Positions 16,245-24,509 of a stretch of DNA of 44,602 nt are shown in pieces. A program made the position numbers and the translations under genes. Source of the DNA: Bacteroidota bacterium (lineage in GTDB: Bacteria; Bacteroidota; Bacteroidia; Bacteroidales; FEN-979); assembly GCA_026391835.1 (NCBI GenBank), contig JAPLDF010000026.1, positions 1 to 44,602 of the forward strand. Direction: 5' to 3'. Every line of letters begins with the position of its first letter. The stretch's first letter is position 1. The notes under the pieces are model-generated. The model worked only from the letters and a program-made list of their open reading frames with translations. It was not told the DNA's origin and did no database searches.

Positions 16245-17300
16245 CTAAACATGCTGCATCTTAACCAGGTACCGGTCGATCAGCCGGGGAACCGGATATT
16301 TATGGATCTCTTTCAGCAGGACCAGGATATAGGGCAATTCGACCATCTTATCGGAATGGAAATGATAAAACCTGGCATGAAGTTTCTGGTGTGTAAGCAA
16401 ATGAACGTATTGACCGGAAACTTCCAGGAATTCAGGCATGGAGGATTGCATCAGTTCGCTGAAATCAGCGGCTGGCAGCAGGTGTTCTTTTTTGCCCGGT
16501 ACAGCCTCAATTGAGGGAAAATCGTAAAGGTTTTTCCAGATGTCGCTCCCTTCCCTTTTGTTCAGGTATATGAAATCTGTTCCCTTGTGCGTGACCGTAA
16601 GCACCAGGTAGTGAATGAACCGGTTGCGGATGGTTGCCCTGGGGCTCCGTTTTGGTATTTTACCGACTGAATTGTTGCTGAAAGCAAAACAACTCTTGTT
16701 AAACACGCAACTGTTGCAACCGGGATTGGCAGGGGTGCAGACCGTTGCGCCAAACTCCATCACTGCCTGGTTGTAATCACCCGGGTTCAGGTGATCCATG
16801 TTTTCCGTGGCGATGGCCTGGATCTTTTTCTTTGTCGCCGGCAAATCAATGGAATCAAGGATCCCAAACATCCTGGACAGAAATCTCAGGACGTTCCCGT
16901 CCATTACCGCATGCGGCAGGTCAAAACAGATGGATGCAATGGCTGCCGCAGTGTAATCACCAATTCCCTTCAGTTTCCGGATATCGTCATAACCGCCGGG
17001 GAAATTACCGCCGTAATCCCTGCTGACGGTCTGCGCCGTTGCATGCAGGTTCCTTGCCCGGGAATAATAGCCAAGTCCCTGCCAGAGTTTCAACACATCA
17101 TGCTCATCCGCTGCGGCGAGGTCTTCAATGGTAGGGTATGCAGCAACGAATTTCTCATAATAAGGCGTCCCCTGGTCAATGCGCGTCTGCTGCAGGATGA
17201 TCTCCGAAAGCCAAACCCGGTAAGGATCTTTAGTCAACCGCCACGGGAGGTTCCGCTTATTCTTACCATACCAGAGAAGGAGTTGCAACGTAAAGTTCAT
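16245..17300 (-). CDS. mutY: A/G-specific adenine glycosylase
   Basis: The base-excision enzyme that removes adenine paired with 8-oxoguanine. With the start at 17300 it is 351 residues, the normal family length. It shows the catalytic E33 (WLSEIILQQT), a helix-hairpin-helix (LKGIGDYTAAAIAS), the catalytic aspartate in VMDGNVLR (D134), the [4Fe-4S] ligands C-x6-C-x2-C-x5-C (CTPANPGCNSCVFNKSC), and a C-terminal NUDIX-like domain that senses 8-oxoG. The frame is open 47 codons further upstream (to 17441), but that part has no family similarity and a TACCTTTG promoter element at 17319-17326 lies inside it, so the shorter start is preferred. Confidence 0.95.
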   Translation of the reverse strand: MNFTLQLLLWYGKNKRNLPWRLTKDPYRVWLSEIILQQTRIDQGTPYYEKFVAAYPTIEDLAAADEHDVLKLWQGLGYYSRARNLHATAQTVSRDYGGNFPGGYDDIRKLKGIGDYTAAAIASICFDLPHAVMDGNVLRFLSRMFGILDSIDLPATKKKIQAIATENMDHLNPGDYNQAVMEFGATVCTPANPGCNSCVFNKSCFAFSNNSVGKIPKRSPRATIRNRFIHYLVLTVTHKGTDFIYLNKREGSDIWKNLYDFPSIEAVPGKKEHLLPAADFSELMQSSMPEFLEVSGQYVHLLTHQKLHARFYHFHSDKMVELPYILVLLKEIHKYPVPRLIDRYLVKMQHV

Positions 17301-17318
17301 GACAGAGTTTTTGGATGG

Positions 17319-17326
17319 CAAAGGTA
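17319..17326 (-). promoter_or_regulatory. Candidate -7 promoter element of mutY
   Basis: Reads TACCTTTG on the minus strand, a full match to TAnnTTTG, 19-26 nt before the ATG at 17300. It gives a short leader and supports the downstream start for mutY. Confidence 0.55.
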
Positions 17327-17449
17327 TCGTTAATAAGGTGTGGTGATATAGTGAAATATCGGAAAAGCGGAATGGTGATTTGGCGAAATAATAAATTTGT
17401 AATATTTTTAATATATTCAGTATTATTTCATTGTGTTTCAAAAAAAGTA

Positions 17450-17457
17450 TATCTTTG
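17450..17457 (+). promoter_or_regulatory. Candidate -7 promoter element of the HU gene
   Basis: TATCTTTG matches TAnnTTTG and lies 69 nt before the HU start. Upstream is AT-rich (TTGTGTTTC at 17431), without a perfect TTTG at -33. The long leader fits a highly expressed gene. Confidence 0.6.
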
Positions 17458-17525
17458 CAGCCCGTATTTCAGTTCATAAAAGACATTCAGTAACAACAAT
17501 ATATAACTATTAACACACATCAAAC

Positions 17526-17816
17526 ATGACAAAAGCAGAAATTGTAGCAGAAATTGCTAATAAGACTGGCATTGAGAAAGTTGCCGTTCAGGCCACTGTT
17601 GAAGCTTTCATGGACTCCATCAAGAATTCCATGACCACAGGTCAAAACGTTTACCTCAGAGGATTCGGAAGTTTTATTATCAAGAAAAGAGCTGAAAAGA
17701 CAGGGAGAAACATTTCAAAGAACACAACGCTTATCATTCCCGCCCACAACATCCCTTCTTTCAAGCCGGCGAAGACCTTTGTAAATAAAGTGAAATCACA
17801 CGTAAAAGTGAAGTAA
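17526..17816 (+). CDS. HU/IHF-family DNA-binding protein
   Basis: A 96-residue nucleoid protein that bends and compacts DNA as a dimer. It has the N-terminal helices MTKAEIVAEIANKTGIEKVAVQATVE, the conserved VYLRGFGSFIIKKRAEKTGRN strand turn, and the beta arm ending with PAHNIPSFKPAKTFVNKVK, where the proline that intercalates DNA is found. Length is normal. It is followed by the 29-residue ribosomal protein gene and the RNase gene in the same direction; this order is one I associate with Bacteroidota. Confidence 0.95.
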   Translation: MTKAEIVAEIANKTGIEKVAVQATVEAFMDSIKNSMTTGQNVYLRGFGSFIIKKRAEKTGRNISKNTTLIIPAHNIPSFKPAKTFVNKVKSHVKVK

Positions 17817-17839
17817 TTAACTTCTAAAGCTGATTTATT

Positions 17840-17929
17840 ATGCCAAGTGGTAAGAAAAGAAAGAGACATAAGATGGCAACACACAAGCGGAAAAAACGCT
17901 TGCGTAAGAACAGACATAAGAAGAAATAG
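17840..17929 (+). CDS. Small ribosomal protein of the AURKAIP1/COX24 (bS22/mS38-like) family, 29 aa
   Basis: A 29-codon gene encoding MPSGKKRKRHKMATHKRKKR followed by LRKNRHKKK, ending in TAG at 17927-17929. More than half of the residues are Lys, Arg or His, as expected of a protein that threads through rRNA. I recognise this sequence type as the Bacteroidota AURKAIP1/COX24-domain protein. The domain is that of mitochondrial mS38 and resembles mycobacterial bS22, both small-subunit proteins near the decoding site. It is 24 nt after HU and 84 nt before the RNase gene. It is easily missed because of its size; homology is from memory and was not searched. Confidence 0.82.
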   Translation: MPSGKKRKRHKMATHKRKKRLRKNRHKKK

Positions 17930-18012
17930 CCTTCCTGCTGCTGCAATTCCTTAAGTCATCCACGGTTACTGGCCTATTGTCAGTACCATTTTTGTAATAT
18001 ACATGGAACGCT

Positions 18013-19563
18013 GTGAATAAGGAATTAATCATCAATTCGACTTCAACCGAGGTTGAAATCGCCTTACTTGAAGATAAACTTCTCGTAGAGTTAAATAAGG
18101 AAAAAGCCAACAACGAATATTCGGTTGGTGATATCTATTTTGGCAAGATCAAGAAGATCATGCCGGGGTTGAACGCTGCCTTCGTGGACGTTGGCTACGA
18201 GAAGGATGCATTTTTGCATTATCTCGACCTGGGTCCGCAGATACAGTCGTTGCTCAAATACATCAGGAAAGGACAAACCAACAACGGTGCTGTTTTTTCC
18301 ATTGGTGATTTTGAGCTGGAAGCAGATATCCAGAAAACCGGCAAGATCACCCAGGTCCTCAAGCCCAATATGGATATTGTGGTGCAGATCGCCAAAGAGC
18401 CGATTTCCACGAAGGGGCCCCGTGTCACTTCCGAAATTGCTTTTGCCGGACGGTACCTGGTCCTTATGCCGTTTTCGGATAAAATTTCCGTCTCCCAGAA
18501 GATCAAAAGCGCCGAGGAACGAAACCGTCTGAAGCGGCTCATTACCAGCATCAAGCCAAAAAACTGCGGCATCATTATCCGCACGGTGGCTGAAAACAAG
18601 CTGGTTGCCGACCTCGATTCCGACCTGCGCAATCTTTACAAGCGGTGGGAAATCATTACCCAGAAACTTGCCACAGCCAAACCGCCGCAGAAAATCATCG
18701 GCGAAATCGACCGCACTTCGGCCATTCTCCGCGATGCCCTCAATGAATCGTTCAACAATGTGATCGTCAACGATCCGGGCATCTATGATGAGATCAGAAC
18801 CTATATCCAGCGGATTGCTCCCGACAAGCTCAACATTGTCAAGCTTCATACCGGGAAGGTTCCTATTTTCGACCAGTACGGCATTGACAAACAGATAAAA
18901 AATTCGTTTGGCAAGATCGTCACGATCAGAAGCGGCACCTACCTTGTCATCGAACATACCGAAGCACTTCATGTGATCGACATCAACAGCGGCCACAGGG
19001 TGAACCAGGACCAGAACCAGGAGACGAATGCCCTGGAGGTAAATATGGAAGCTGCGACAGAAGTTGCACGGCAGTTGCGTCTCCGCGACATGGGCGGAAT
19101 TGTGGTTATCGATTTCATCGACATGACCCAGGGACTCAACCGGAGGAAACTCTTTGAGAAACTGCGTGATGAAATGAAACGCGACCGCGCCAAACACTCC
19201 ATCCTGCCGCCAAGTAAATTCGGCCTTGTACAGATTACCAGGCAGCGCGTACGGCCCGAAATGAATGTCCAGATCCTCGAAAAATGCCCTGCCTGCGATG
19301 GTACCGGCAAAATCAGGCCGACAATCCTGCTTACCGATGATATTGAAAACAACCTCGGATACCTGATCAGGGAACAGAATGAAAAAGGCCTCACCCTTGT
19401 GGTCCATCCCTATGTACATGCCTTCCTAACCCACGGATGGTTCAACTTCCGGTGGAAATGGTGGCGCAAATATGGCCAGTGGGTCACCATCCAGCCACAA
19501 AACGCATCGCACTTCCTGGAGTACCATTTCCTGAATAAAATAGGAGATGATATAAAAATGTAG
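18013..19563 (+). CDS. rng: Ribonuclease G/E family protein
   Basis: A 516-residue endoribonuclease for rRNA maturation and mRNA decay. It begins with GTG at 18013. An N-terminal S1 RNA-binding domain (about 37-130: GDIYFGKIKKIMPGLNAAFVDVG) leads to the 5' sensor region (AGRYLVLMPF), the catalytic DNase I-like domain with the acidic pair in VIDINSG and VVIDFIDM, and the zinc-link CPACDGTG near residue 425. The long C-terminal degradosome scaffold of RNase E is absent, so it is of RNase G type. Its stop codon touches a 9-bp tandem array. Confidence 0.93.
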   Translation: MNKELIINSTSTEVEIALLEDKLLVELNKEKANNEYSVGDIYFGKIKKIMPGLNAAFVDVGYEKDAFLHYLDLGPQIQSLLKYIRKGQTNNGAVFSIGDFELEADIQKTGKITQVLKPNMDIVVQIAKEPISTKGPRVTSEIAFAGRYLVLMPFSDKISVSQKIKSAEERNRLKRLITSIKPKNCGIIIRTVAENKLVADLDSDLRNLYKRWEIITQKLATAKPPQKIIGEIDRTSAILRDALNESFNNVIVNDPGIYDEIRTYIQRIAPDKLNIVKLHTGKVPIFDQYGIDKQIKNSFGKIVTIRSGTYLVIEHTEALHVIDINSGHRVNQDQNQETNALEVNMEAATEVARQLRLRDMGGIVVIDFIDMTQGLNRRKLFEKLRDEMKRDRAKHSILPPSKFGLVQITRQRVRPEMNVQILEKCPACDGTGKIRPTILLTDDIENNLGYLIREQNEKGLTLVVHPYVHAFLTHGWFNFRWKWWRKYGQWVTIQPQNASHFLEYHFLNKIGDDIKM

Positions 19564-19800
19564 GGAATGCAGCAATGTAAACAATGCAGGCAATGTAAGC
19601 AATGCAAACAATGCGGGCAATGCATACAATGAAGGCATTTCTGGCATGGAATGATTTTGAAATTTTTTATACGGAACACCTTCATCAGAATTTCACTTGT
19701 CACTTGTCACTTGTCACTTGTAATTTGTCATTTGTCACTTGTATTTTGTCACTTGTCACTTGTAAATCGAAAATCGTAAATCATAAATCGTAAATCATAA
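19564..19800. repeat. Stacked 9-bp and 7-bp tandem arrays between rng and trpS
   Basis: The whole 237-bp gap is mostly simple repeats. Eight degenerate copies of a CAATGCAGG-type 9-mer (19564-19636) come first. After a 55-bp spacer come about ten copies of TCACTTG (19692-19762), then about five copies of AAATCGT/AAATCAT (19762-19800) running up to the trpS ATG. No hairpin terminator or TAnnTTTG promoter is visible, so transcription may pass through, or the arrays themselves may hold the signal. Confidence 0.9.
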
Positions 19801-20796
19801 ATGGATATCGTCGTCAGTGGCATCAGGCCAACCGGAAATCTGCACCTTGGAAATTATTTCGGGGCGTTGAAGAGTTTTGTGAAAATGCAGGAAGAGAACC
19901 AGTGTTATTTTTTTATTGCCGACTATCACTCCCTCACCACTCACCCAACTCCTGCCGACCTTCATGGCAATGTCAAGACTGTCCTGGTTGAATTTCTTGC
20001 CTGCGGCCTCGACCCGGAGAAAGCAACCCTCTATATCCAGAGCGACCTGCCTGAAACAGCAGAATTGTACCTGTTGCTGAACATGAACGCCTATATCGGC
20101 GAACTCGAACGATGCACATCTTTCAAGGAGAAGATTCGCACCCAGCCGCAAAATGTCAACGCCGGGCTGCTTACCTACCCGACGCTGATGGCCGCCGATA
20201 TCATCATTCACCGCGCGGCAAAGGTCCCGGTCGGAAAAGACCAGGAGCAGCACCTCGAGATGACCCGTACGTTTGCAAACCGCTTCAACCGGCTCTTTTC
20301 GGTGGATTATTTCCCCGAACCCGTTGCTTACAACTTCGGCGAAAACCTGGTTAAAATTCCCGGCCTGGATGGCAGCCTGAAAATGTCGAAATCAGACAAC
20401 GAGAACAACTCCATTTTCCTTGCCGACTCACCTGAATTGATCCGGAAAAAGGTGATGAAGGCGGTTACCGATGCCGGCCCCGTTGACCCGGCGCAGCCTC
20501 GCTCACAAGGTGTTGTAAACCTGTTCGACCTGATGAACTACTTCTCGGCACCCGACGTGGTGAAACATTTTGACGACGCTTATGTTTCAGGAACGATCCG
20601 TTACGGCGACATGAAAAAACAACTTGCCGAAGACATTAACCTTTTTACCACGCCTTTCCGCGAGAAGATGATGGCACTGGCCGCAGACGAAGCCTATCTC
20701 AGGAAAGTTGCCGCCATGGGCGCAGAAAAAGCACGGGCCTCGGCTGCAAAAACCGTCCGCGAGGTTCGCGAAATCATCGGATTCAAACCATTTTAA
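19801..20796 (+). CDS. trpS: Tryptophan--tRNA ligase
   Basis: A 331-residue class I aminoacyl-tRNA synthetase charging tRNA-Trp. It has the HIGH-type motif in TGNLHLGNYFGAL (residues 11-23), the tryptophan-pocket and dimer region (AYIGELERCTSFKEK, TYPTLMAADIIIHRA, PVGKDQEQHLEMTR) and the KMSKS motif in DGSLKMSKSDNEN. Length is normal. The ATG follows directly on an AAATCAT heptamer array. The stop overlaps the hflX start by one base (TAATG), so the two are co-transcribed. Confidence 0.96.
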   Translation: MDIVVSGIRPTGNLHLGNYFGALKSFVKMQEENQCYFFIADYHSLTTHPTPADLHGNVKTVLVEFLACGLDPEKATLYIQSDLPETAELYLLLNMNAYIGELERCTSFKEKIRTQPQNVNAGLLTYPTLMAADIIIHRAAKVPVGKDQEQHLEMTRTFANRFNRLFSVDYFPEPVAYNFGENLVKIPGLDGSLKMSKSDNENNSIFLADSPELIRKKVMKAVTDAGPVDPAQPRSQGVVNLFDLMNYFSAPDVVKHFDDAYVSGTIRYGDMKKQLAEDINLFTTPFREKMMALAADEAYLRKVAAMGAEKARASAAKTVREVREIIGFKPF

Positions 20797-21977
20797 TGAT
20801 CGATACTGCTCCCATCAAAGAAACCGCCGTCCTCATCGGCCTGGCAACACATTCGCAGGACCTGGAGCGCACCAATGAATATCTTGCCGAACTGGCTTTC
20901 CTGGTCGACACGGCTGGAGGTATCCCGGTGAAACAATTCACTCAGAAACTGGATCGTGCCGATTCCAGGACCTATGTCGGAAGCGGGAAACTGAAAGAGA
21001 TCCATGCCTGGATGCAGGAAAACCCTGCAGATATGGCCGTTTTTGACGACGAACTCTCTCCAAGCCAGATCCGGAATATCGAGAACGTGCTTCAATGCAG
21101 GATTCTTGACCGCAACAACCTCATCCTCGATATTTTTGCCCGTCGTGCCGTTACTTCCTATGCCCGCACGCAGGTGGAGCTTGCACAGAATGAATACCTT
21201 CTCCCGCGACTGACCAGGATGTGGACACATCTTGAGAAGCAACGTGGCGGTATTGGATTGCGCGGCCCGGGAGAGCAGGAAATTGAAACCGACCGGCGGA
21301 TCCTCCGTTACCGGATCAGCCTGCTGAAGGATAAACTGGAAGAGATTGACAAGCAGATGGCCACCCAACGTAAAAGCCGTCGCGACATGGTGCGGGTCGC
21401 CCTTGTGGGTTATACCAATGTGGGCAAATCAACCATCATGAATGTGCTCAGCAAATCAGATATTTTTGCAGAAAACAAGTTATTTGCCACGCTTGATACC
21501 ACGGTCCGGAAAGTAGTGATCGAAACCCAGCCGTTCTTGCTTTCCGATACGGTCGGCTTTATCCGCAAACTGCCGCATTCCCTTGTGGAATCCTTTAAAT
21601 CGACACTTGATGAGGTGCGCGAAGCAGATATCCTCGTCCATGTTGCCGACATTAGCCACCGCGATTTCCAGGAACAGATCAATGTAGTGAGGCAAACCCT
21701 TACCGACATCAAGGCATCAGACAAGCCTACCATCATGGTGTTCAATAAAATTGATGCCTACCGGTTCAAAGAGAAGGACGCCGACGACCTGAGCCCGGCT
21801 ACAAAGGAAAACCTGACGCTCGAAGAACTGGAACGAACCTGGATGGCACAGGAGAACCTTCCATCCCTCTTCATATCAGCCACTTCGAAGCAAAACATCG
21901 ACCAGCTGCGGGATACGCTTTACAAGGAGGTCAGGAAGATCATGATGGTAAGGTATCCGGAAAATCAGGCCGACTAG
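20796..21977 (+). CDS. hflX: GTPase HflX
   Basis: A 393-residue ribosome-associated GTPase that splits stalled or heat-damaged ribosomes. The N-terminal HflX domain (1-195) includes TYVGSGKLKEI and the GGIGLRGPGEQEIETDRR signature (151-168). The G domain has G1 GYTNVGKS (205-212), G3 DTVGF and G4 NKID. It overlaps the trpS stop by one base, a tight pair. The family usually has the short C-terminal tail seen here. An 8-bp tandem array follows the stop. Confidence 0.96.
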   Translation: MIDTAPIKETAVLIGLATHSQDLERTNEYLAELAFLVDTAGGIPVKQFTQKLDRADSRTYVGSGKLKEIHAWMQENPADMAVFDDELSPSQIRNIENVLQCRILDRNNLILDIFARRAVTSYARTQVELAQNEYLLPRLTRMWTHLEKQRGGIGLRGPGEQEIETDRRILRYRISLLKDKLEEIDKQMATQRKSRRDMVRVALVGYTNVGKSTIMNVLSKSDIFAENKLFATLDTTVRKVVIETQPFLLSDTVGFIRKLPHSLVESFKSTLDEVREADILVHVADISHRDFQEQINVVRQTLTDIKASDKPTIMVFNKIDAYRFKEKDADDLSPATKENLTLEELERTWMAQENLPSLFISATSKQNIDQLRDTLYKEVRKIMMVRYPENQAD

Positions 21978-21983
21978 TAAACC

Positions 21984-22072
21984 GGCGGACAGGCGGACAA
22001 GCGGACAGGCGGGCGGACAAGCGGACAAGCGGACAAGCGGACAGGCGGACGGGCGGACGGGCGGACGGGCGG
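21984..22072. repeat. 8-bp tandem array between hflX and lnt
   Basis: About eleven copies of GCGGACAA, GCGGACAG or GCGGACGG in a row, with GGCGG joins, starting 6 nt after the hflX stop. Copies at the right end converge on GCGGACGG. The period (8) differs from the 7- and 9-bp arrays elsewhere in the window. Confidence 0.93.
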
Positions 22073-22111
22073 AAACAGCATACAGGCTTTCCGTGGTTGC
22101 TGCAAAATATT

Positions 22112-22119
22112 TACCTTTG
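22112..22119 (+). promoter_or_regulatory. Candidate -7 promoter element of lnt
   Basis: TACCTTTG matches TAnnTTTG and lies 26 nt upstream of the TTG start of lnt, just after the octamer array. The -33 element is weak (TTTC at 22088). Confidence 0.5.
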
Positions 22120-22144
22120 TATTTCATTGTAGAAAAAACCTGAT

Positions 22145-23821
22145 TTGAAATTCCGGAAATCCCACCTGATCCTGTTAAGCCTTCTCAGCGGCGCGATCCT
22201 TTCGCTCGGGTGGCCCGAACGGGGTTTTCCCGGGCTGCTTTTCGTAGGATTCGTCCCGCTCCTGTTCATTGAAGACCAGATGAGCAGGTATCCTGAACGG
22301 TTTGTTAAATTCAGCGCACTTTTTTACACCTATCCCGGGTTCTTCCTCTGGAACCTGCTCACCACCTGGTGGATCGTGAATTCTACTTTTGCGGGTGCAG
22401 CGATGGCCATCGTGCTGAATTCACTATTCATGTCCATTGTTTTCCAGGCATTCCACTGGACCCGGAAGAGGCTGGGAAGCCCCGTTGCCGGCTATGCCGC
22501 CCTTGTTTCATACTGGGTTGCATTTGAATACCTGCACCTGAACTGGGATCTTAACTGGCCATGGTTGAACCTTGGAAACGGCTTTGCCACATATTACAAA
22601 TGGGTTCAATGGTACGAATACACAGGAGCGATCGGGGGAACCGTGTGGGTACTGGTTGGCAATATACTGGCATTCATCTTGATAAAAAAAATACAAAATA
22701 CAAAATACAAAATACAAAATACAAAACCAGTTCAAAATTCAAATTTCGTTGTTCAATATTCGATATTCCTTTTTTTCTGGCTGTCAACACCCATCATCCT
22801 TTCTTATTATACGTACGCCAACTATAAGGAACAAAACCACCCGGTAAAATTCGTGGTGGTCCAGCCCAACATCGATCCTTACAACGAGCAATACAACCTT
22901 CCTCCGCAGGCAGTGATCGGGAGAATCATGTCGCTGGCGGCTCCGGCGATCGACAGCACGACCAGTTTCCTGGTTGCACCTGAATCGGCCATCCAGGAGG
23001 ATATGTGGGAAAACGAACTGTCAAAATTCACCAGCATGCGGATGCTGACACAGGCCATCGCCCCCTGGCCGCGGCTGAACATGCTTGTGGGGGCATCCAC
23101 GCACTACCAGCTTGCCCCGGGAGAACCGGTCCTGCGATGGGCCAGGAAATTCACCGACACCGACGGTCATTACTATGCCTACAATACAGCCATCATGCTC
23201 AACAGCAGGGATTCGCTGCAACTCTACCATAAATCGAAACTGACGCCGGGCGTGGAGATCCTGCCATCCTTTAAAGGGTTCAAATGGCTTGAAAATTTCG
23301 CCATCGACCTGGGTGGAACCGTGGGGAGCCTTGGCCAGGATTCGGCCAGGAAAGTCTACACCACGGTTGGCGACGTAAAAGTGTCACCTGCCATCTGTTA
23401 CGAATCAATCTTCGGGGAGTTTTTCGCGGAGTTTGTCAGGAATGGCGCGCAGGTAATGGTCATCATCACCAACGACGGATGGTGGGGCAACACCGCCGGT
23501 CACCGGCAACACTATTCATTTGCCCACCTGCGTGCCATTGAAACCCGCCGCAGCATCGCCCGTTCCGCCAACACCGGCATCTCCGCCTTTATCAACCAGC
23601 GGGGCGATGCCAGCCAGGAAACTGCATATTGGGTACCCGCGGTGATCAGGGGAACATTGAATGCCAGCGACAAACTCACCTTCTATGTAAAACATGGTGA
23701 CTATATCGCCAGGTTCCTTACTTACCTGGCAGGGGTGTTGATTCTGGCGGCAATCGGAATGGCTGTCAGGCAAAAATATTTTAATCCCGGGCTGAATCCT
23801 GAAAAGAGGAATACACCATAA
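22145..23821 (+). CDS. lnt: Apolipoprotein N-acyltransferase
   Basis: A 558-residue inner-membrane enzyme that adds the third acyl chain to lipoproteins. It starts with TTG at 22145 (no ATG fits before the first membrane segment). Several membrane helices occupy residues 1-220. The periplasmic nitrilase domain shows the Glu-Lys-Cys triad: E280 (VAPESAI), K363 (YHKSKL) and C418 (AICYESIFGEFF). A last membrane helix lies near the C-terminus. Residues about 182-208 (KIQNTKYKIQNTKYKIQNTK, then PVQNSNF) are encoded by a 7-bp array plus a dispersed repeat inserted in frame between two membrane helices. All catalytic residues remain, so it is probably active. Confidence 0.93.
   Translation: MKFRKSHLILLSLLSGAILSLGWPERGFPGLLFVGFVPLLFIEDQMSRYPERFVKFSALFYTYPGFFLWNLLTTWWIVNSTFAGAAMAIVLNSLFMSIVFQAFHWTRKRLGSPVAGYAALVSYWVAFEYLHLNWDLNWPWLNLGNGFATYYKWVQWYEYTGAIGGTVWVLVGNILAFILIKKIQNTKYKIQNTKPVQNSNFVVQYSIFLFFWLSTPIILSYYTYANYKEQNHPVKFVVVQPNIDPYNEQYNLPPQAVIGRIMSLAAPAIDSTTSFLVAPESAIQEDMWENELSKFTSMRMLTQAIAPWPRLNMLVGASTHYQLAPGEPVLRWARKFTDTDGHYYAYNTAIMLNSRDSLQLYHKSKLTPGVEILPSFKGFKWLENFAIDLGGTVGSLGQDSARKVYTTVGDVKVSPAICYESIFGEFFAEFVRNGAQVMVIITNDGWWGNTAGHRQHYSFAHLRAIETRRSIARSANTGISAFINQRGDASQETAYWVPAVIRGTLNASDKLTFYVKHGDYIARFLTYLAGVLILAAIGMAVRQKYFNPGLNPEKRNTP
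22688..22768. repeat. AAAATAC heptamer array plus dispersed 24-nt repeat inside lnt
   Basis: Five exact copies of AAAATAC (22688-22722) are followed by a 38-nt segment (22731-22768). The reverse complement of that segment begins GAATATCGAATATTGAACAA and shares 24 nt with the intergenic element at 25507. Both are read through in frame as part of Lnt. Confidence 0.92.
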
Positions 23822-23841
23822 GCTTGTTGAAACACGAATTC

Positions 23842-24438
23842 ATGAAAAAAGAAGCAATCACTGCATACCCGATTAACGAACTGGCTAAAAACCGCTGGAG
23901 CCCCAGGGCCTTTCTTGACAAACCTGTGGAACCGGAAAAACTTGTCAGCCTGTTTGAAGCTGCCCGCTGGTCGGCATCAGGTGGCAATGAGCAGCCGTGG
24001 CGTTTTGTCGTCGGCCTGAACCACGATGATACCTGGCAAAAAATATTCTCAACGCTTGCCGAAGGCAACCAGGAGTGGAATATTCATGTACCGGTGCTCA
24101 TCCTGGCTATCGGGTATAAGATCTCTTCGTGGGACGGGGGTGTGAGTGGCTATTTCCAGTATGATACAGGCCAGGCAGCTGCACACCTGAGCATCGAAGC
24201 AATGAGCCAGGGGCTTCACGTCCACCAGATGGGCGGATTTTCGGCCGATAAGGCCCGCGAACTTTTTGAAATCCCTGAAGATTACCAGCCACTGACTGTA
24301 ATCGCCGCAGGTTATATCGGGGAACCGGAAATGCTGTCGGAAAACCTGAAAGAAAGGGAACTCCTGGAACGTAAACGAAAAGAACTGAGTGAAGTCGTAT
24401 TTAGCGGGAAATTCGGAAATCCGGCAGAAATTTTCTGA
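23842..24438 (+). CDS. Nitroreductase-family protein
   Basis: A 198-residue FMN-dependent oxidoreductase of the nitroreductase fold, using NAD(P)H to reduce nitro compounds or quinones; the natural substrate is unknown. Motifs: NRWSPRAFLDKPV (FMN phosphate contact), LFEAARWSASGGNEQPWRFVV, DTGQAAAHLSIEAMSQGLHVHQMGGF and a late GYIGEPE. I chose the ATG at 23842 (MKKEAITAYPINELAKNRWS); the frame is open to TTG codons at 23824. It begins 20 nt after lnt and is probably in the same unit. Confidence 0.9.
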   Translation: MKKEAITAYPINELAKNRWSPRAFLDKPVEPEKLVSLFEAARWSASGGNEQPWRFVVGLNHDDTWQKIFSTLAEGNQEWNIHVPVLILAIGYKISSWDGGVSGYFQYDTGQAAAHLSIEAMSQGLHVHQMGGFSADKARELFEIPEDYQPLTVIAAGYIGEPEMLSENLKERELLERKRKELSEVVFSGKFGNPAEIF

Positions 24439-24509
24439 TCCTGGCACTCCTCTGCACCTCCCAGCGGACAGGTATGGGTGAGGCAGGTGACTAATTTTTA
24501 AAGACATCT

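Noticed and set aside
17301-17441. 47-codon upstream extension of mutY
   Set aside because: No similarity to MutY, and the likely promoter of mutY lies inside it.
18091-19419. 442-codon frame opposite rng
   Set aside because: Antisense shadow of a well-conserved gene; the translation has no recognisable domain.
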